A stretch of 64,000 nt of DNA. Source: Deferribacteres bacterium (GTDB taxonomy: Bacteria; Chrysiogenota; Deferribacteres; Deferribacterales; Geovibrionaceae). The notes under the pieces were generated by a model that saw nothing but the letters and a program-made list of their open reading frames with translations, made no database searches and was not told the origin of the DNA. The first letter of the stretch is position 1; every line of letters begins with the position of its first letter. The position numbers were made by a program, and so were the translations under genes. Below, piece after piece: positions 26,970-35,547 of the stretch. The DNA is taken from assembly GCA_023395255.1 (NCBI GenBank), contig JAEWZN010000018.1, forward strand, positions 1-64,000, given 5' to 3'.

Positions 26970-27872
26970 TTATTTTGCTTTCGGATGGGTCTGATCGTAC
27001 ACTCTCAGGAGATCGCTGAGGTTCAGGTGAGTATATTTCTGCGTTGTGGATAGGGATTCATGCCCCAGAAGCTCCTGAATGGTGCGGAGGTCTGCCCCGC
27101 CCTCAAGAAGATGTGTGGCGAAGGAATGCCTGAACGAGTGCGGAGAGAAATCCAGCGGAAGCCCCGCCTCTTTCAGATACTTCTCCACAATGCGCCCGAC
27201 AGAGCGTTCGGTCAGTCTTGTGCCGTATTTATTGAGGAACACAGCATCATCCTTCGGGTAATGCCCCTCAGCAGGCACATCGACACGCACACGCATATAT
27301 TCCGTTATAAGTTCACCCAGTATATCACCAAGGGGGATTATGCGTTCCTTCTTCCCCTTTCCGCGCACACGCATGCGCATTCCGCGGAGGTCAACATCGG
27401 AAATATTCAGCCCGGTTAGCTCTGAAACACGCACACCAGTTCCGTACATAAGCTCCAGTATCAGCGCATCGCGCATTCCGGCGGCTTCTGTTTTATCAGG
27501 GAGTTCAAGGAGGCTCAGGAGATCGTCTATATTAAAGACATTAAAGGCTTTTTTCTCTTTTTTCGGAAATTTAAGCATACGGGCGTGGTTGTCATCGGTG
27601 ATCCCTTTTTTATGCAGAAATTTGAAGAATGATTTCAGGCAGGCTATCTTCCGCTCCGCTGTGGATTTCGAAATGTCCCTGTCAAAAAGTGAGGCGGCAA
27701 ACCCCCGCAGAATAAAGAAATCCACAGATTCCACATCGTTTATTTTTTCAGTTTCCAGATATTCTGCCAACTCGGTCAGATCACCGGAATACGCCTTTAT
27801 TGTATGCTCTGAGGCGTTTTTTTCGTTTTTCAGGTACAAAATGAAATCGGCGATCGCACGGTCTGAGTTCAT
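26970..27872 (-). CDS. xerC: Tyrosine recombinase XerC/XerD type
   Basis: Site-specific recombinase that resolves chromosome dimers at dif. The 300 residues have an N-terminal SAM-like core-binding domain (FILYLKNEKNASEHTIKAYSGDL) and the catalytic domain. Catalytic Arg lies in YGTGVRVSELTGL, Lys in GKGKKERIIP, His-x-x-Arg in HSFRHSFATHLLEGG, and His/Tyr in LLGHESLSTTQKYTHL. The position next to trmFO and topA follows the Firmicute topA-trmFO-xerC order and favours XerC over XerD. The ATG at 27872 is chosen; an in-frame start at 27992 would translate an R1 repeat into a spurious 40-residue N terminus. Confidence 0.9.
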   Translation of the reverse strand: MNSDRAIADFILYLKNEKNASEHTIKAYSGDLTELAEYLETEKINDVESVDFFILRGFAASLFDRDISKSTAERKIACLKSFFKFLHKKGITDDNHARMLKFPKKEKKAFNVFNIDDLLSLLELPDKTEAAGMRDALILELMYGTGVRVSELTGLNISDVDLRGMRMRVRGKGKKERIIPLGDILGELITEYMRVRVDVPAEGHYPKDDAVFLNKYGTRLTERSVGRIVEKYLKEAGLPLDFSPHSFRHSFATHLLEGGADLRTIQELLGHESLSTTQKYTHLNLSDLLRVYDQTHPKAK

Positions 27873-27878
27873 AATAGT

Positions 27879-28016
27879 AATCCGCACATCCTGTCGGATT
27901 AAGATACACGCTCGCGCCATGAAAAACCCGCCGCTTAGTTTCGGCGTGGTTTCTGCACCGAGCTTGCTTAAAAACCCGGCTTCTCTGCGCACGGCGCAGT
28001 TCCGTCCATGGAACTG
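27879..28016 (-). repeat. R1 multi-hairpin repeat, copy e (long core)
   Basis: AATCCG-CACATCCTGT-CGGATT at the left, the linker ACACGCTCGCGCCATG, then an expanded core with several hairpins (CCGCCG...CGGCG), and CAGTTCC/GGAACTG at the right. The core is about 50 bases longer than in other copies. It fills the trmFO-xerC gap and overlaps no gene once the right xerC start is used. Confidence 0.8.
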
Positions 28017-28038
28017 TACTGCTAATCGTAATCCGATT

Positions 28039-29349
28039 TTATATTTCAGTTTTATCCAGGAAAGCCTTCAAAGCGCTGACAGCCTTTTCCGCCATCATGC
28101 TTTTTTTCAGCTTTTTGTCCTTTATCCGCTCTTCCGGAGCGGGCAGCATACCGAAGTGAAAATTGCTCGGCACGTATTTTTTCCGTGTTGCCTCGTATTT
28201 GTCTGTAACAAACAGACCCAGCGAACCGAGGGCGGTTTCCCTCGGAAATGCCCTGCTTTCACCTCCGGTGAGCCTCAGTGCGAGGTCATACCCGGCGATG
28301 AGCCCGGATGCTATGGATTCCAGATAGCCTTCCACGCCTGTTATCTGCCCTGCGAAGTATAAGCCGTCCTCATATCTGAATCTGTCGTCCAGCTTAGAGG
28401 GGGAATTGATATATGTGTTGCGGTGAACAGAGCCGTAACGGAGAAATTCCGCGTTTTCGAGCCCCGGAATCATCCGGAACACCCTTTTCTGCTCGCCGGT
28501 CTTCATTTTGGTCTGACATCCCACAAGATTATAGGCAGTGCCCTCCTCATTCTCCTTACGGAGCTGGAGAACGGCGTAGTATCTCTTATCTGTTTCAGGA
28601 TGCTCAAGCCCCACAGGCTTCAAAGGGCCGAATGCAAGGGTTTTGCGGCCTCTGGCAGCCATTTCCTCAATGGGCATGCACCCTTCAAACACGTTCATCT
28701 TCTCGAAGTCCTCAAAGGCAACCTTTTCAGAATCCATGAGCGCATCATAAAATGCATCGTATTCATCCTTTGTCATGGGACAGTTGAGATAATCGGGATC
28801 GCCTTTTCCGTAGCGGCTTTTGAAGTAGCACTTGGTCATGTCCACTGAGTCGAAATCTATAATGGGCGATATGGCATCAAAGAAATACAGTCCTCCGCCC
28901 ATCAGGTTCTTTATTTTATCTGCCAGAATATCCGATGTCAGAGGGCCGCTTGCGATAATCAGCGGCCTCTCAGCGGGAATCTCCCTGACCTCACCGCGCA
29001 CTATGCGCACGTTCTCCATTGCGGAAAGCGTTTCGGTGACTCTGGCGGAGAACATCTCCCTGTCCACAGCGAGTGAGCCGCCCGCAGGAACCCTGCACTC
29101 TTTTGCAATACGGATAAGAAGACTGTCCATAAGCTCCAGTTCCGCCTTGAGGAGACCTGAGCCCGTGTCTGTCGCCTCCGCCTTGAGGGAGTTGGAGCAT
29201 ACAAGCTCTGCAAAACCGCCGCCGGAGTGGGCGGGAGTCATTACGTCAGGGCGCATCTCATAAATAATCACAGGAATATTGCGTTTGGCAAGCTGATAAG
29301 CGGCCTCGCTCCCTGCGAGACCGCCGCCTATTATATGAACGGGATTCAT
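28039..29349 (-). CDS. trmFO: Methylenetetrahydrofolate-tRNA-(uracil-5-)-methyltransferase
   Basis: FAD-dependent enzyme that makes m5U54 in the T-loop of tRNA with methylenetetrahydrofolate as carbon donor. The 436-residue protein starts with the dinucleotide-binding motif HIIGGGLAGSEAAYQLA. It continues with MRPDVMTPAHSGGGFAELVCSNS, GSLAVDREMFS, AGQITGVEGYLESIASGL and FVTDKYEATRKKYVPSNFHFG, all typical of TrmFO/Gid. It starts seven bases after the topA stop. Confidence 0.96.
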   Translation of the reverse strand: MNPVHIIGGGLAGSEAAYQLAKRNIPVIIYEMRPDVMTPAHSGGGFAELVCSNSLKAEATDTGSGLLKAELELMDSLLIRIAKECRVPAGGSLAVDREMFSARVTETLSAMENVRIVRGEVREIPAERPLIIASGPLTSDILADKIKNLMGGGLYFFDAISPIIDFDSVDMTKCYFKSRYGKGDPDYLNCPMTKDEYDAFYDALMDSEKVAFEDFEKMNVFEGCMPIEEMAARGRKTLAFGPLKPVGLEHPETDKRYYAVLQLRKENEEGTAYNLVGCQTKMKTGEQKRVFRMIPGLENAEFLRYGSVHRNTYINSPSKLDDRFRYEDGLYFAGQITGVEGYLESIASGLIAGYDLALRLTGGESRAFPRETALGSLGLFVTDKYEATRKKYVPSNFHFGMLPAPEERIKDKKLKKSMMAEKAVSALKAFLDKTEI

Positions 29350-29356
29350 GAAAAGA

Positions 29357-31717
29357 CTATTCCTTAACGGTTATTGTACCGTCTTCCAGAGTCTGAATCG
29401 GTTTGGCGTTTTTGCATTTGGGATATGCTGTGCAGGCAAAGAAGCGGCCTCTGGGGCCTTTCTTGAGTGCCATCGGGCTGCCGCATTTCTCGCATTTGAC
29501 ATTTTCGTCAACCTTGAGAATCTCAGGGGAAATATTCCCCTTGGCATCCGTGGTGATGTTAGCGGTAAAGCTGCATTCCGGATAGCCGGAGCAGGCTATG
29601 AAGTTGCCCCTTCTGCCTTTTTTAACGGCAAGCTTGCCGCCGCATTTCGGGCATGGGGTGCTGATCTCCGCCGTCATCTCCTCCACAAGCTTCACCTTGC
29701 CTTCCTCATCACGCACATACTGCTTGATGTTCTTGCATTCCGGATAGCCGGAGCAGGCAAGCATTTCGCCGAAGCGGGACTTTTTGATAACCATCTCGCT
29801 TCCGCATTTATCGCACTCTATGCCTGTGGATTCGTTTTTGGGCTTCTCTATAAGCTTTATGCTTCCGTCCTCCTGCCTTTCGTAATCGGAGGAGAAATCA
29901 CACTCAGGATATTTTGAGCAGGCTGCGAATGAGCCGTTTTTTCCGTATTTTATAACCAGTCCGCCGCCGCATTTCGGGCATTCGGAATCAAGGGTCAAAT
30001 TAACGCTGAACTGCTTTTCCGCAACATCAAGAACAGGCTTGAAGCTTCTGAAAAATTCATCCAGAACCTCATCCCACTTAACTGCGCCTTCTGCAACCTT
30101 ATCCAGATCGGTTTCAAGACCTGCGGTAAATTTTATTTCAAAGATACTGGGAAAATTGCTGACAAGGAGCCTGTTCACTATGCGGCCAAGCTCTGTGGGG
30201 CGGAGTTTTTTCTCCGCTGTTTCAACATATTCCCTTTCCTGTATGGTTGAGATGATGGAAGCGTATGTACTTGGGCGGCCTATTCCTTCCTGTTCAAGGG
30301 TTTTGATTATGCTCGCCTCAGTGTACCTTGCGGGGGGCTGAGTAAAGTTCTGTTTGGGGTCAAAGCTTTCCGCTTTTGCGGGAGTGTTCTCTTTTATATC
30401 GAAGAGGATAGCCTCGGCATCCTTCTGCGCCTCTTCGTCCCCTTCTATATAAAGCTTTCTGAAACCGGGAAATTTAAGGATTTTGCCCTGAGTTTTGAAC
30501 TCATAGGCTCCGCCTGTGATTGTTATCGTGCTCTGGTCATATTCGGCATCGGCCATCTGGCTTGCCACAAAACGTTCCCAGATCAGCTTGTACAGCTTAT
30601 ACTGCTCTGCTGTAAGAAACTTCTCCACTGATTCAGGAGTACGCTCAACAGATGTGGGGCGTATGGCCTCGTGAGCGTCCTGAGTTTTCACTTTTGTCTC
30701 TTTTGCCTTTCTTACGCCTTTTGTGAGGAAGTCCGAGCCGAACTCCTTTTTGATGTAGTCCGCCGCTTCCTTAGCCGCCTCATCGGATATTCTCACCGAG
30801 TCGGTACGCATATAGGTGATAAGACCCGCAGGCCCCTGAGCGCCGAGATCCATACCCTCATAAAGCTTCTGGGCATTGACCATTGTCCGCTTTGCGGAGT
30901 AGCCCAGCTTGCGGCTGGCCTCCTGCTGAAGCATTGAGGTGGAGAAAGGCAGAGGCGCTTTCTGCATTACGGTTTTTCTCGCGACATCAGTCACGGAGAA
31001 TGAGGCTTTTTTAAGATCGGAGAGAACCTTGTCCGCCTCTTCCTTCTTACCGACTTTTATCTTTTTGCCGTCCTTTTTTTCAAGTCTGGCTTTGAGTTTT
31101 CTGTTTTCGTCATTATCCAGAAGGAACATGCCGTCTATTGTCCAGTATTCCTCCGGCTTAAACTTCTCTATCTCCTCCTCGCGCTCACAGATGAGGCGGA
31201 GAGCCACGGACTGCACCCTTCCGGCGGATAAGCCGAACTTAAGCGGCTTCCACAGAAGCGGGCTGACCAGATAGCCCACGAGCCTGTCCAGCACACGGCG
31301 GGACTGCTGAGCCATTGCCATGTCCATGTTTATATCAACAGGGTTCTCTATCCCTTCATGAATACCTTTCTTGGTAATCTCGTTGAAATAGACCCTTTTC
31401 ACTTTTTCCATGTTCTTTTTGCCGAGTTCGCCGGCTATATGCCATGCGATGGCCTCCCCTTCACGGTCGGGGTCGGGAGCGAGGAAGATTTTTTCCGCAG
31501 TCTGAGCCTCTTTCTTGAGGTCATCCAGCACCTTTTTCTTCCCTCTGATTGTGATGTACTCAGGCTGAAAGCCGTTTTCTATATCTACCCCCAGCTTGTT
31601 TGAGGGAAGATCTTTAACATGTCCCACACTTGCAAGAACCTTATAACTTCTGCCCAGATATTTTTCTATGGTTTTGGCTTTCGCCGGAGACTCAACAATA
31701 ACAAGGTTTTTAGCCAT
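29357..31717 (-). CDS. topA: DNA topoisomerase I
   Basis: Type IA topoisomerase that relaxes negative supercoils. Of the 786 residues, the Toprim domain comes first (LVIVESPAKAKTIEKYLG, APDPDREGEAIAWH), then the cleavage domain with the active-site Tyr in GLITYMRTDSVRIS and TQPPARYTEASIIKTLE. Four C-terminal C4 zinc ribbons follow, each of the CxxCG...C.YPxC form, more than in many homologues. It starts 14 bases after smg and is followed by trmFO, the dprA-topA-trmFO-xerC string seen in many bacteria. Confidence 0.97.
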   Translation of the reverse strand: MAKNLVIVESPAKAKTIEKYLGRSYKVLASVGHVKDLPSNKLGVDIENGFQPEYITIRGKKKVLDDLKKEAQTAEKIFLAPDPDREGEAIAWHIAGELGKKNMEKVKRVYFNEITKKGIHEGIENPVDINMDMAMAQQSRRVLDRLVGYLVSPLLWKPLKFGLSAGRVQSVALRLICEREEEIEKFKPEEYWTIDGMFLLDNDENRKLKARLEKKDGKKIKVGKKEEADKVLSDLKKASFSVTDVARKTVMQKAPLPFSTSMLQQEASRKLGYSAKRTMVNAQKLYEGMDLGAQGPAGLITYMRTDSVRISDEAAKEAADYIKKEFGSDFLTKGVRKAKETKVKTQDAHEAIRPTSVERTPESVEKFLTAEQYKLYKLIWERFVASQMADAEYDQSTITITGGAYEFKTQGKILKFPGFRKLYIEGDEEAQKDAEAILFDIKENTPAKAESFDPKQNFTQPPARYTEASIIKTLEQEGIGRPSTYASIISTIQEREYVETAEKKLRPTELGRIVNRLLVSNFPSIFEIKFTAGLETDLDKVAEGAVKWDEVLDEFFRSFKPVLDVAEKQFSVNLTLDSECPKCGGGLVIKYGKNGSFAACSKYPECDFSSDYERQEDGSIKLIEKPKNESTGIECDKCGSEMVIKKSRFGEMLACSGYPECKNIKQYVRDEEGKVKLVEEMTAEISTPCPKCGGKLAVKKGRRGNFIACSGYPECSFTANITTDAKGNISPEILKVDENVKCEKCGSPMALKKGPRGRFFACTAYPKCKNAKPIQTLEDGTITVKE

Positions 31718-31731
31718 ACACCCGCACCTGC

Positions 31732-32148
31732 TTAGTGATCGTATTCCTCGTAATCCCCTGCGCTTTCGGCAAAAAGGGACTTTTTCTCCATGAGGTTAAA
31801 GAGAACATGGTTTTTCACCTGCTCAACCCCTATGCGGTAGTTATCCGTATCAAGGAGCGATTCTATAACAGTTTCCAGCGACACCATGTCCATAACCCCT
31901 GTGATATTGAGTTTCTGGAGATAGTTCATCGCCTCGTCGGTGAAAATATTTTTCTCTTTTCTGGAGAAGTATCTGTAGCCCGCAAAAGGGGCAAAGCTGT
32001 TCATGTCAAGAACGGCAAGCACCTGTCTTATCTCGTTGTCCTCAAACCCTGTGGACTGGAGATAGTCGGCAAGGTCCTTTTCGCTGACCTTGTCAGAGGA
32101 GTCGATGTAATCGATTACCAGGTTAAGTGCAATCACAAACTTTTCCAC
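31732..32148 (-). CDS. smg: Smg (DUF494) family protein
   Basis: A 138-residue acidic cytoplasmic protein of the Smg/DUF494 family, often found next to dprA in Proteobacteria, as here. The family has no established biochemical function. Visible: LNLVIDYIDSSDKVSEKDLA, LQSTGFEDNEIRQVLAVLDM and a C-terminal helical part with VKNHVLFNLMEKK. Its first 26 bases overlap the end of dprA, and topA follows after 14 bases. Confidence 0.85.
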   Translation of the reverse strand: MEKFVIALNLVIDYIDSSDKVSEKDLADYLQSTGFEDNEIRQVLAVLDMNSFAPFAGYRYFSRKEKNIFTDEAMNYLQKLNITGVMDMVSLETVIESLLDTDNYRIGVEQVKNHVLFNLMEKKSLFAESAGDYEEYDH

Positions 32149-33250
32149 CTGCGCCTCCGTTTATTCTGTATTTGCCGTCAATGTCGCAAATTATAACGCC
32201 TTCAAGCTCAAGCTCGCTGAGGATTACCATCATATCACCGACTTTCATTGCTGCCGTGATGCAAAGTTCGTCTCTGTTCAGGGGGCCTTTTGCAAGGAGG
32301 TTATAGATTTTGTGCTTTTCAGGACTGTCAAAGACTATATTACTCTCTTCTTGTTTGTCAATGAATTTTCCCCTCGGCAGAAGGCGGCTGAACTCCTCCA
32401 CAACGTCGTAGTAGCTCTCTATGAGCCGTGCCCCGTTCCTGATCAGGTCGTTGGTCGCCCGGTTTCTGCTGTCCGGCGAGGCGGGTACTGCGAACACCTC
32501 CCTGCCCTGCTCATTTGCGTATCTGGCGGTGATGAGTGAGCCGCTTTTTGTGGAAGCTTCCACAACAACAACACCGTGGGAAACTCCGCTTATTATCCTG
32601 TTGCGTATGGGAAAGTTGCGCGCGTGAGGCGGCTCGTCCAAGGGAAATTCGCTTAAAAAACAGCCGGATTCACAGACCTTGTCCGCGTATCTGACATTGG
32701 CTTCCGGGTAAAGGCTCATCAGCCCGTTGCCGAGAACCGCCGTTGTATACCCCTTCTTAAGTGCTCCCCTGTGGGCGTGAATGTCTATTCCGGCGGCAAA
32801 GCCGCTTACTACATTGAACCCGACCTCAGCCAGATCCTCTGACAGTTTTTCGGTGTAAGCCATGGATGTGCGGGAGGCATTTCTGGAACCCACAACAGCT
32901 ATGCAGGGCATGCGCAGGGGCTCAAGCCTCCCCCTGCTGAAAAGCACCGCGGGCGGGGAATGAATCTCCCTGAGCATGGGCGGATAGCCGCCCTCCTCTA
33001 TTGTTGTTATGTCTATATTATGTTTCCGTGCGAGATTTATCTGGTCTTCTACAAATTTCCTGTCCACATTGCGGCTTATCACCGCCTGCGCCTGACGCTG
33101 ATTGAATCCGGCTTCGGCAAGCTCAGTCACTCCGAGGTCAAACACGCCGTCCAGTGTGCCCAGCCTCCCCAGAACTTTTGAAACTGTCTCATCGCTTATC
33201 CCTTTAACGGATTTCAGCGCAAGGTAAGTATAAGCCAGACGGAAATTCAA
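32123..33250 (-). CDS. dprA: DNA-processing protein DprA
   Basis: Loads RecA on incoming single-stranded DNA during natural transformation. The 375 residues include an N-terminal HhH/SAM-like region (VKGISDETVSKVLGRLG), the Rossmann-like core with IAVVGSRNASRTSMAYTEKL, VVSGFAAGIDIHAHRGAL, TAVLGNGLMSLYPEAN, RNFPIRNRIISGVSHGVVVVEAS, and a C-terminal winged-helix part. The start codon is TTG at 33250, four bases after AAAGG. The M20 gene ends 12 bases upstream. No other competence genes are in the window. Confidence 0.93.
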   Translation of the reverse strand: MNFRLAYTYLALKSVKGISDETVSKVLGRLGTLDGVFDLGVTELAEAGFNQRQAQAVISRNVDRKFVEDQINLARKHNIDITTIEEGGYPPMLREIHSPPAVLFSRGRLEPLRMPCIAVVGSRNASRTSMAYTEKLSEDLAEVGFNVVSGFAAGIDIHAHRGALKKGYTTAVLGNGLMSLYPEANVRYADKVCESGCFLSEFPLDEPPHARNFPIRNRIISGVSHGVVVVEASTKSGSLITARYANEQGREVFAVPASPDSRNRATNDLIRNGARLIESYYDVVEEFSRLLPRGKFIDKQEESNIVFDSPEKHKIYNLLAKGPLNRDELCITAAMKVGDMMVILSELELEGVIICDIDGKYRINGGAGGKVCDCT

Positions 33251-33262
33251 TATACCTTTCCT

Positions 33263-34393
33263 TTATTCGAAATACTTGTGTATGCCGTAAGCAAGGCTGA
33301 TCCACATATTCGCAGAAGCTGTAACAGTGGGCATCGGCACATAGAAATCCCCGCTGTGCAGCGGCGGATGGTTCCCCTTTTCATTTGCCCCGGTCCAGAG
33401 GAAAACCCCTTTAACAAGCCTCACATACTCGGAAAAGTCCTCCCCGCCGAGGGTGAGCTTATCATAGAGTATGTGCGGAAGGTTTTCAGCGTCAGCAAGT
33501 TCGCAAATAAACGCAGCAAGGGAAGGATCATTATTCACCGGGTGCGTGCCGTCCTTTATATCAAGCTCAATCTTAACTCCGTAAAGCTCTTCAATGCTCA
33601 GTGCGAGGGATTTCAGCCCCTTTTCGATAACCGCCTTAACTTCCGGGTGAAAATAACGGAAAGTGCCTTTCAGCTCGACCTTATCAGGGATAACGTTGTC
33701 TGCGCTTCCTCCGTGTATGCTCCCGAAGGATATGAGACCGGGGAGTGTCGGGTCTTTCAGACGGCTGACAATCATCTGCGCCTTTGTCACATAGTCCGCG
33801 GCGGCGGTGATTGTGTCATTGCCGAGGTGAGGCATGGCGGCGTGGGTTGCTCTGCCTGTGAAGGTGAGCGCTATATGGTGGGAACCGGCCATGCAGGGGC
33901 CCGATTTAACGGCGGATTTCCCCATGGGGATCTCGTTTTCGGCGTGGGCGGCGAAGATACAGTCCACACCGTCAAGGCAGCCCTGCTCTATCATAAACTT
34001 AGCGCCGCTGACTATCTCTTCTGCGGGTTGAAAAATGTAGCGTATGTTTATCTTCGGTTTGGTTTTGCTCCTCTGCACAGCTTCCAGAAGCAGGAGAAGG
34101 GCAGTCATATTATGGTGATGTCCGCAGAGGTGTTTATATTCGGTTTTTTCGGGATTGGCAGGCAGCGCGTCAATATCCGCCCTGAAAGCGACTGTTTTTT
34201 CAGCGCCGAAATCCAGAGTGCCGTAGCAGCCTGTATCAAAAATATGGGAAGGAGTTATCCCGTTTTTCTCCAGAAATGACACTATGTATTTTGTTGTCTG
34301 ATACTCTTTGAATGACGGTTCCGCAAGAACAGCCAGATCGTCCATTAGCCTTACGGCGAGCCCCTGATCGGGCTGAATTCGGTCTGCCGGCAT
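33263..34393 (-). CDS. M20-family amidohydrolase (metallopeptidase)
   Basis: A 376-residue zinc amidohydrolase of the M20D/HipO-like group, which includes hippurate, N-acyl amino acid and IAA-conjugate hydrolases. Visible: VAFRADIDALPANPEK, the metal-binding HLCGHHHNMTALLL, IFQPAEEIVSGAKFMI (general-base Glu pair), AAHAENEIPMGKSAV, the lid-domain segment ATHAAMPHLGNDTI, and GGEDFSEYVRLVKG. The substrate cannot be deduced. ATG 34393 has GGAGG at eight bases; an ATG two codons upstream (34399) is too close to it. Probably co-transcribed with dprA-smg-topA. Confidence 0.88.
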   Translation of the reverse strand: MPADRIQPDQGLAVRLMDDLAVLAEPSFKEYQTTKYIVSFLEKNGITPSHIFDTGCYGTLDFGAEKTVAFRADIDALPANPEKTEYKHLCGHHHNMTALLLLLEAVQRSKTKPKINIRYIFQPAEEIVSGAKFMIEQGCLDGVDCIFAAHAENEIPMGKSAVKSGPCMAGSHHIALTFTGRATHAAMPHLGNDTITAAADYVTKAQMIVSRLKDPTLPGLISFGSIHGGSADNVIPDKVELKGTFRYFHPEVKAVIEKGLKSLALSIEELYGVKIELDIKDGTHPVNNDPSLAAFICELADAENLPHILYDKLTLGGEDFSEYVRLVKGVFLWTGANEKGNHPPLHSGDFYVPMPTVTASANMWISLAYGIHKYFE

Positions 34394-34497
34394 GAGCATA
34401 TCCTCCTCACCTTTTGCTAATTTACTTACTGAAAAACATTAAGGTCAAGGGAAAAAACAAAAAAGGCTGCGTACGCTGACTGATGACAAATACAAAA

Positions 34498-34526
34498 AGC
34501 CCTCCTTTGTGTCACAAAGGAGGGCT
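34498..34526 (-). terminator. Terminator of lolA (R3 type)
   Basis: AGCCCTCCTTTG-TGTCA-CAAAGGAGGGCT, a 12-bp stem. Reading leftwards it is followed by TTTTTGTATTTG. It starts 36 bases after the lolA stop. It belongs to the R3 family, which suggests R3 copies can serve as terminators. Confidence 0.85.
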
Positions 34527-34561
34527 GGGGAGGATTTATGTTATTCAGTCAGAAATATACG

Positions 34562-35161
34562 TTAATTGTATTCAAAAACCTCGGTTCCGGGAGGAACTGT
34601 CGGTTCGAATACCTTTTTATCTATGTCTGCGTTAAGCTGGATGTTGGTGAAGGTCACCTCGGTTTTGTTGCCTGTGGGGTCCTCGCTGATCACTTTTGTT
34701 ATCCTGCTGCCGTCTGTCTCAACTTTTATATATCTCACGCCTATGTCGCTCAGGGGCACAAGGTTAAGAACATTGTTCCCGCCCAGCGTCACATGGAAAT
34801 TTTTGCGGATGTTGCCTATGTCAAGCATAAGCCTTGTGATCGCATTCTGATTGCCTTCGGCATTTTTCTGGCGGACAAGCTGGCGTATCTCGCTGTCGTA
34901 GTAGTCCACCCTGTCGGATGTGAAAAGATAATACTGTCTGTAAGGGTAGCTGTAGTCCCACAGGGCACGGTATTTGTTGATAACGTAAATCCTGCCCACA
35001 TATTCGTCCTTGCCGAAGTTCTCTATCTCGGTAATCTGCCTGAAATCAGCCCTGTAGCTTTGCAGGTTGCTGAACGAACCGAGTATTTCGTCTATTGTTG
35101 CGCCGAAAGCGCCGGTACTTATACAAAGCACCGTTAAAAGCATTATGATCTTCTTCTTCAT
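34562..35161 (-). CDS. lolA: Outer-membrane lipoprotein carrier protein LolA
   Basis: Periplasmic chaperone that takes lipoproteins from LolCDE to the outer membrane. The 199 residues comprise a signal peptide (KKKIIMLLTVLCISTGAFGA) and the LolA barrel: LGSFSNLQSYRADFRQITEIENF, GRIYVINKYRALWDYSYPYR, YLFTSDRVDYYDSEIRQLV and VTFTNIQLNADIDKKVFEPTVP. Sequence conservation is modest, as usual for LolA, but the order of motifs fits. GGAGG precedes the ATG; own promoter and terminator. Confidence 0.88.
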   Translation of the reverse strand: MKKKIIMLLTVLCISTGAFGATIDEILGSFSNLQSYRADFRQITEIENFGKDEYVGRIYVINKYRALWDYSYPYRQYYLFTSDRVDYYDSEIRQLVRQKNAEGNQNAITRLMLDIGNIRKNFHVTLGGNNVLNLVPLSDIGVRYIKVETDGSRITKVISEDPTGNKTEVTFTNIQLNADIDKKVFEPTVPPGTEVFEYN

Positions 35162-35186
35162 TCAAACCTCCGCCTGAATCAGCCGT

Positions 35187-35214
35187 ATCATATTCTGACA
35201 TTTCTAAGTGTCAA
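35187..35214 (-). promoter_or_regulatory. Promoter of lolA with TGACA...TGTCA inverted repeat
   Basis: On the minus strand TTGACA (35209-35214), a 16-base spacer, TATGAT (35187-35192). The -35 box is one half of the inverted repeat TGACA-N8-TGTCA (35196-35213), similar in half-site to the one at the triheme cytochrome promoter (N6). Confidence 0.55.
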
Positions 35215-35488
35215 AGGTTTTATTGAACATTAAGGAAAAAGCCGAAAAGGTATCTTTTGTAAAATAAATTTTATCAATTGACTTTATCAAGCATGTACAA
35301 TAACTAACATGTATCTAATAATATACCTCTGTTTAATTATTGACTATACCTATAAATATTCAGCCTATGCCTTAAAAAATAACAAAAACACCCCCTATGT
35401 TCCATTTTTTATTATCCATGCCTATTTATACACCGTTTCAATATTAATATAGTAACCAAATACTCCGTATACCCTTATACTTTAGGGC
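35215..35488. other. AT-rich divergent intergenic region, no gene
   Basis: About 270 bases between the lolA and pyc promoters with no reading frame of note. It is strongly AT-rich and holds short repeats (GCATGTACAATAACTAACATGTAT near 35290) and TTGACT motifs at about 35278 and 35341. It may hold extra promoters or regulator sites for pyc, but none can be defined. Confidence 0.5.
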
Positions 35489-35517
35489 TTGACATCAATA
35501 ATACATTATTTTATTAT
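35489..35517 (+). promoter_or_regulatory. Predicted sigma-70 promoter of pyc
   Basis: TTGACA (35489-35494), a 17-base spacer and TATTAT (35512-35517), close to consensus. It lies 30 bases before the pyc ATG. The expected start near 35524 gives a short leader containing AGAGGATAAG as ribosome-binding site. Confidence 0.75.
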
Positions 35518-35547
35518 CGAATACTTTCAAGATACAGAGGATAAGTT

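Noticed and set aside
33278..34279. Plus-strand open frame of 333 codons opposite the M20 amidohydrolase
   Set aside because: Antisense shadow of a gene with full metal-binding motifs; no ribosome-binding site and no recognisable protein.
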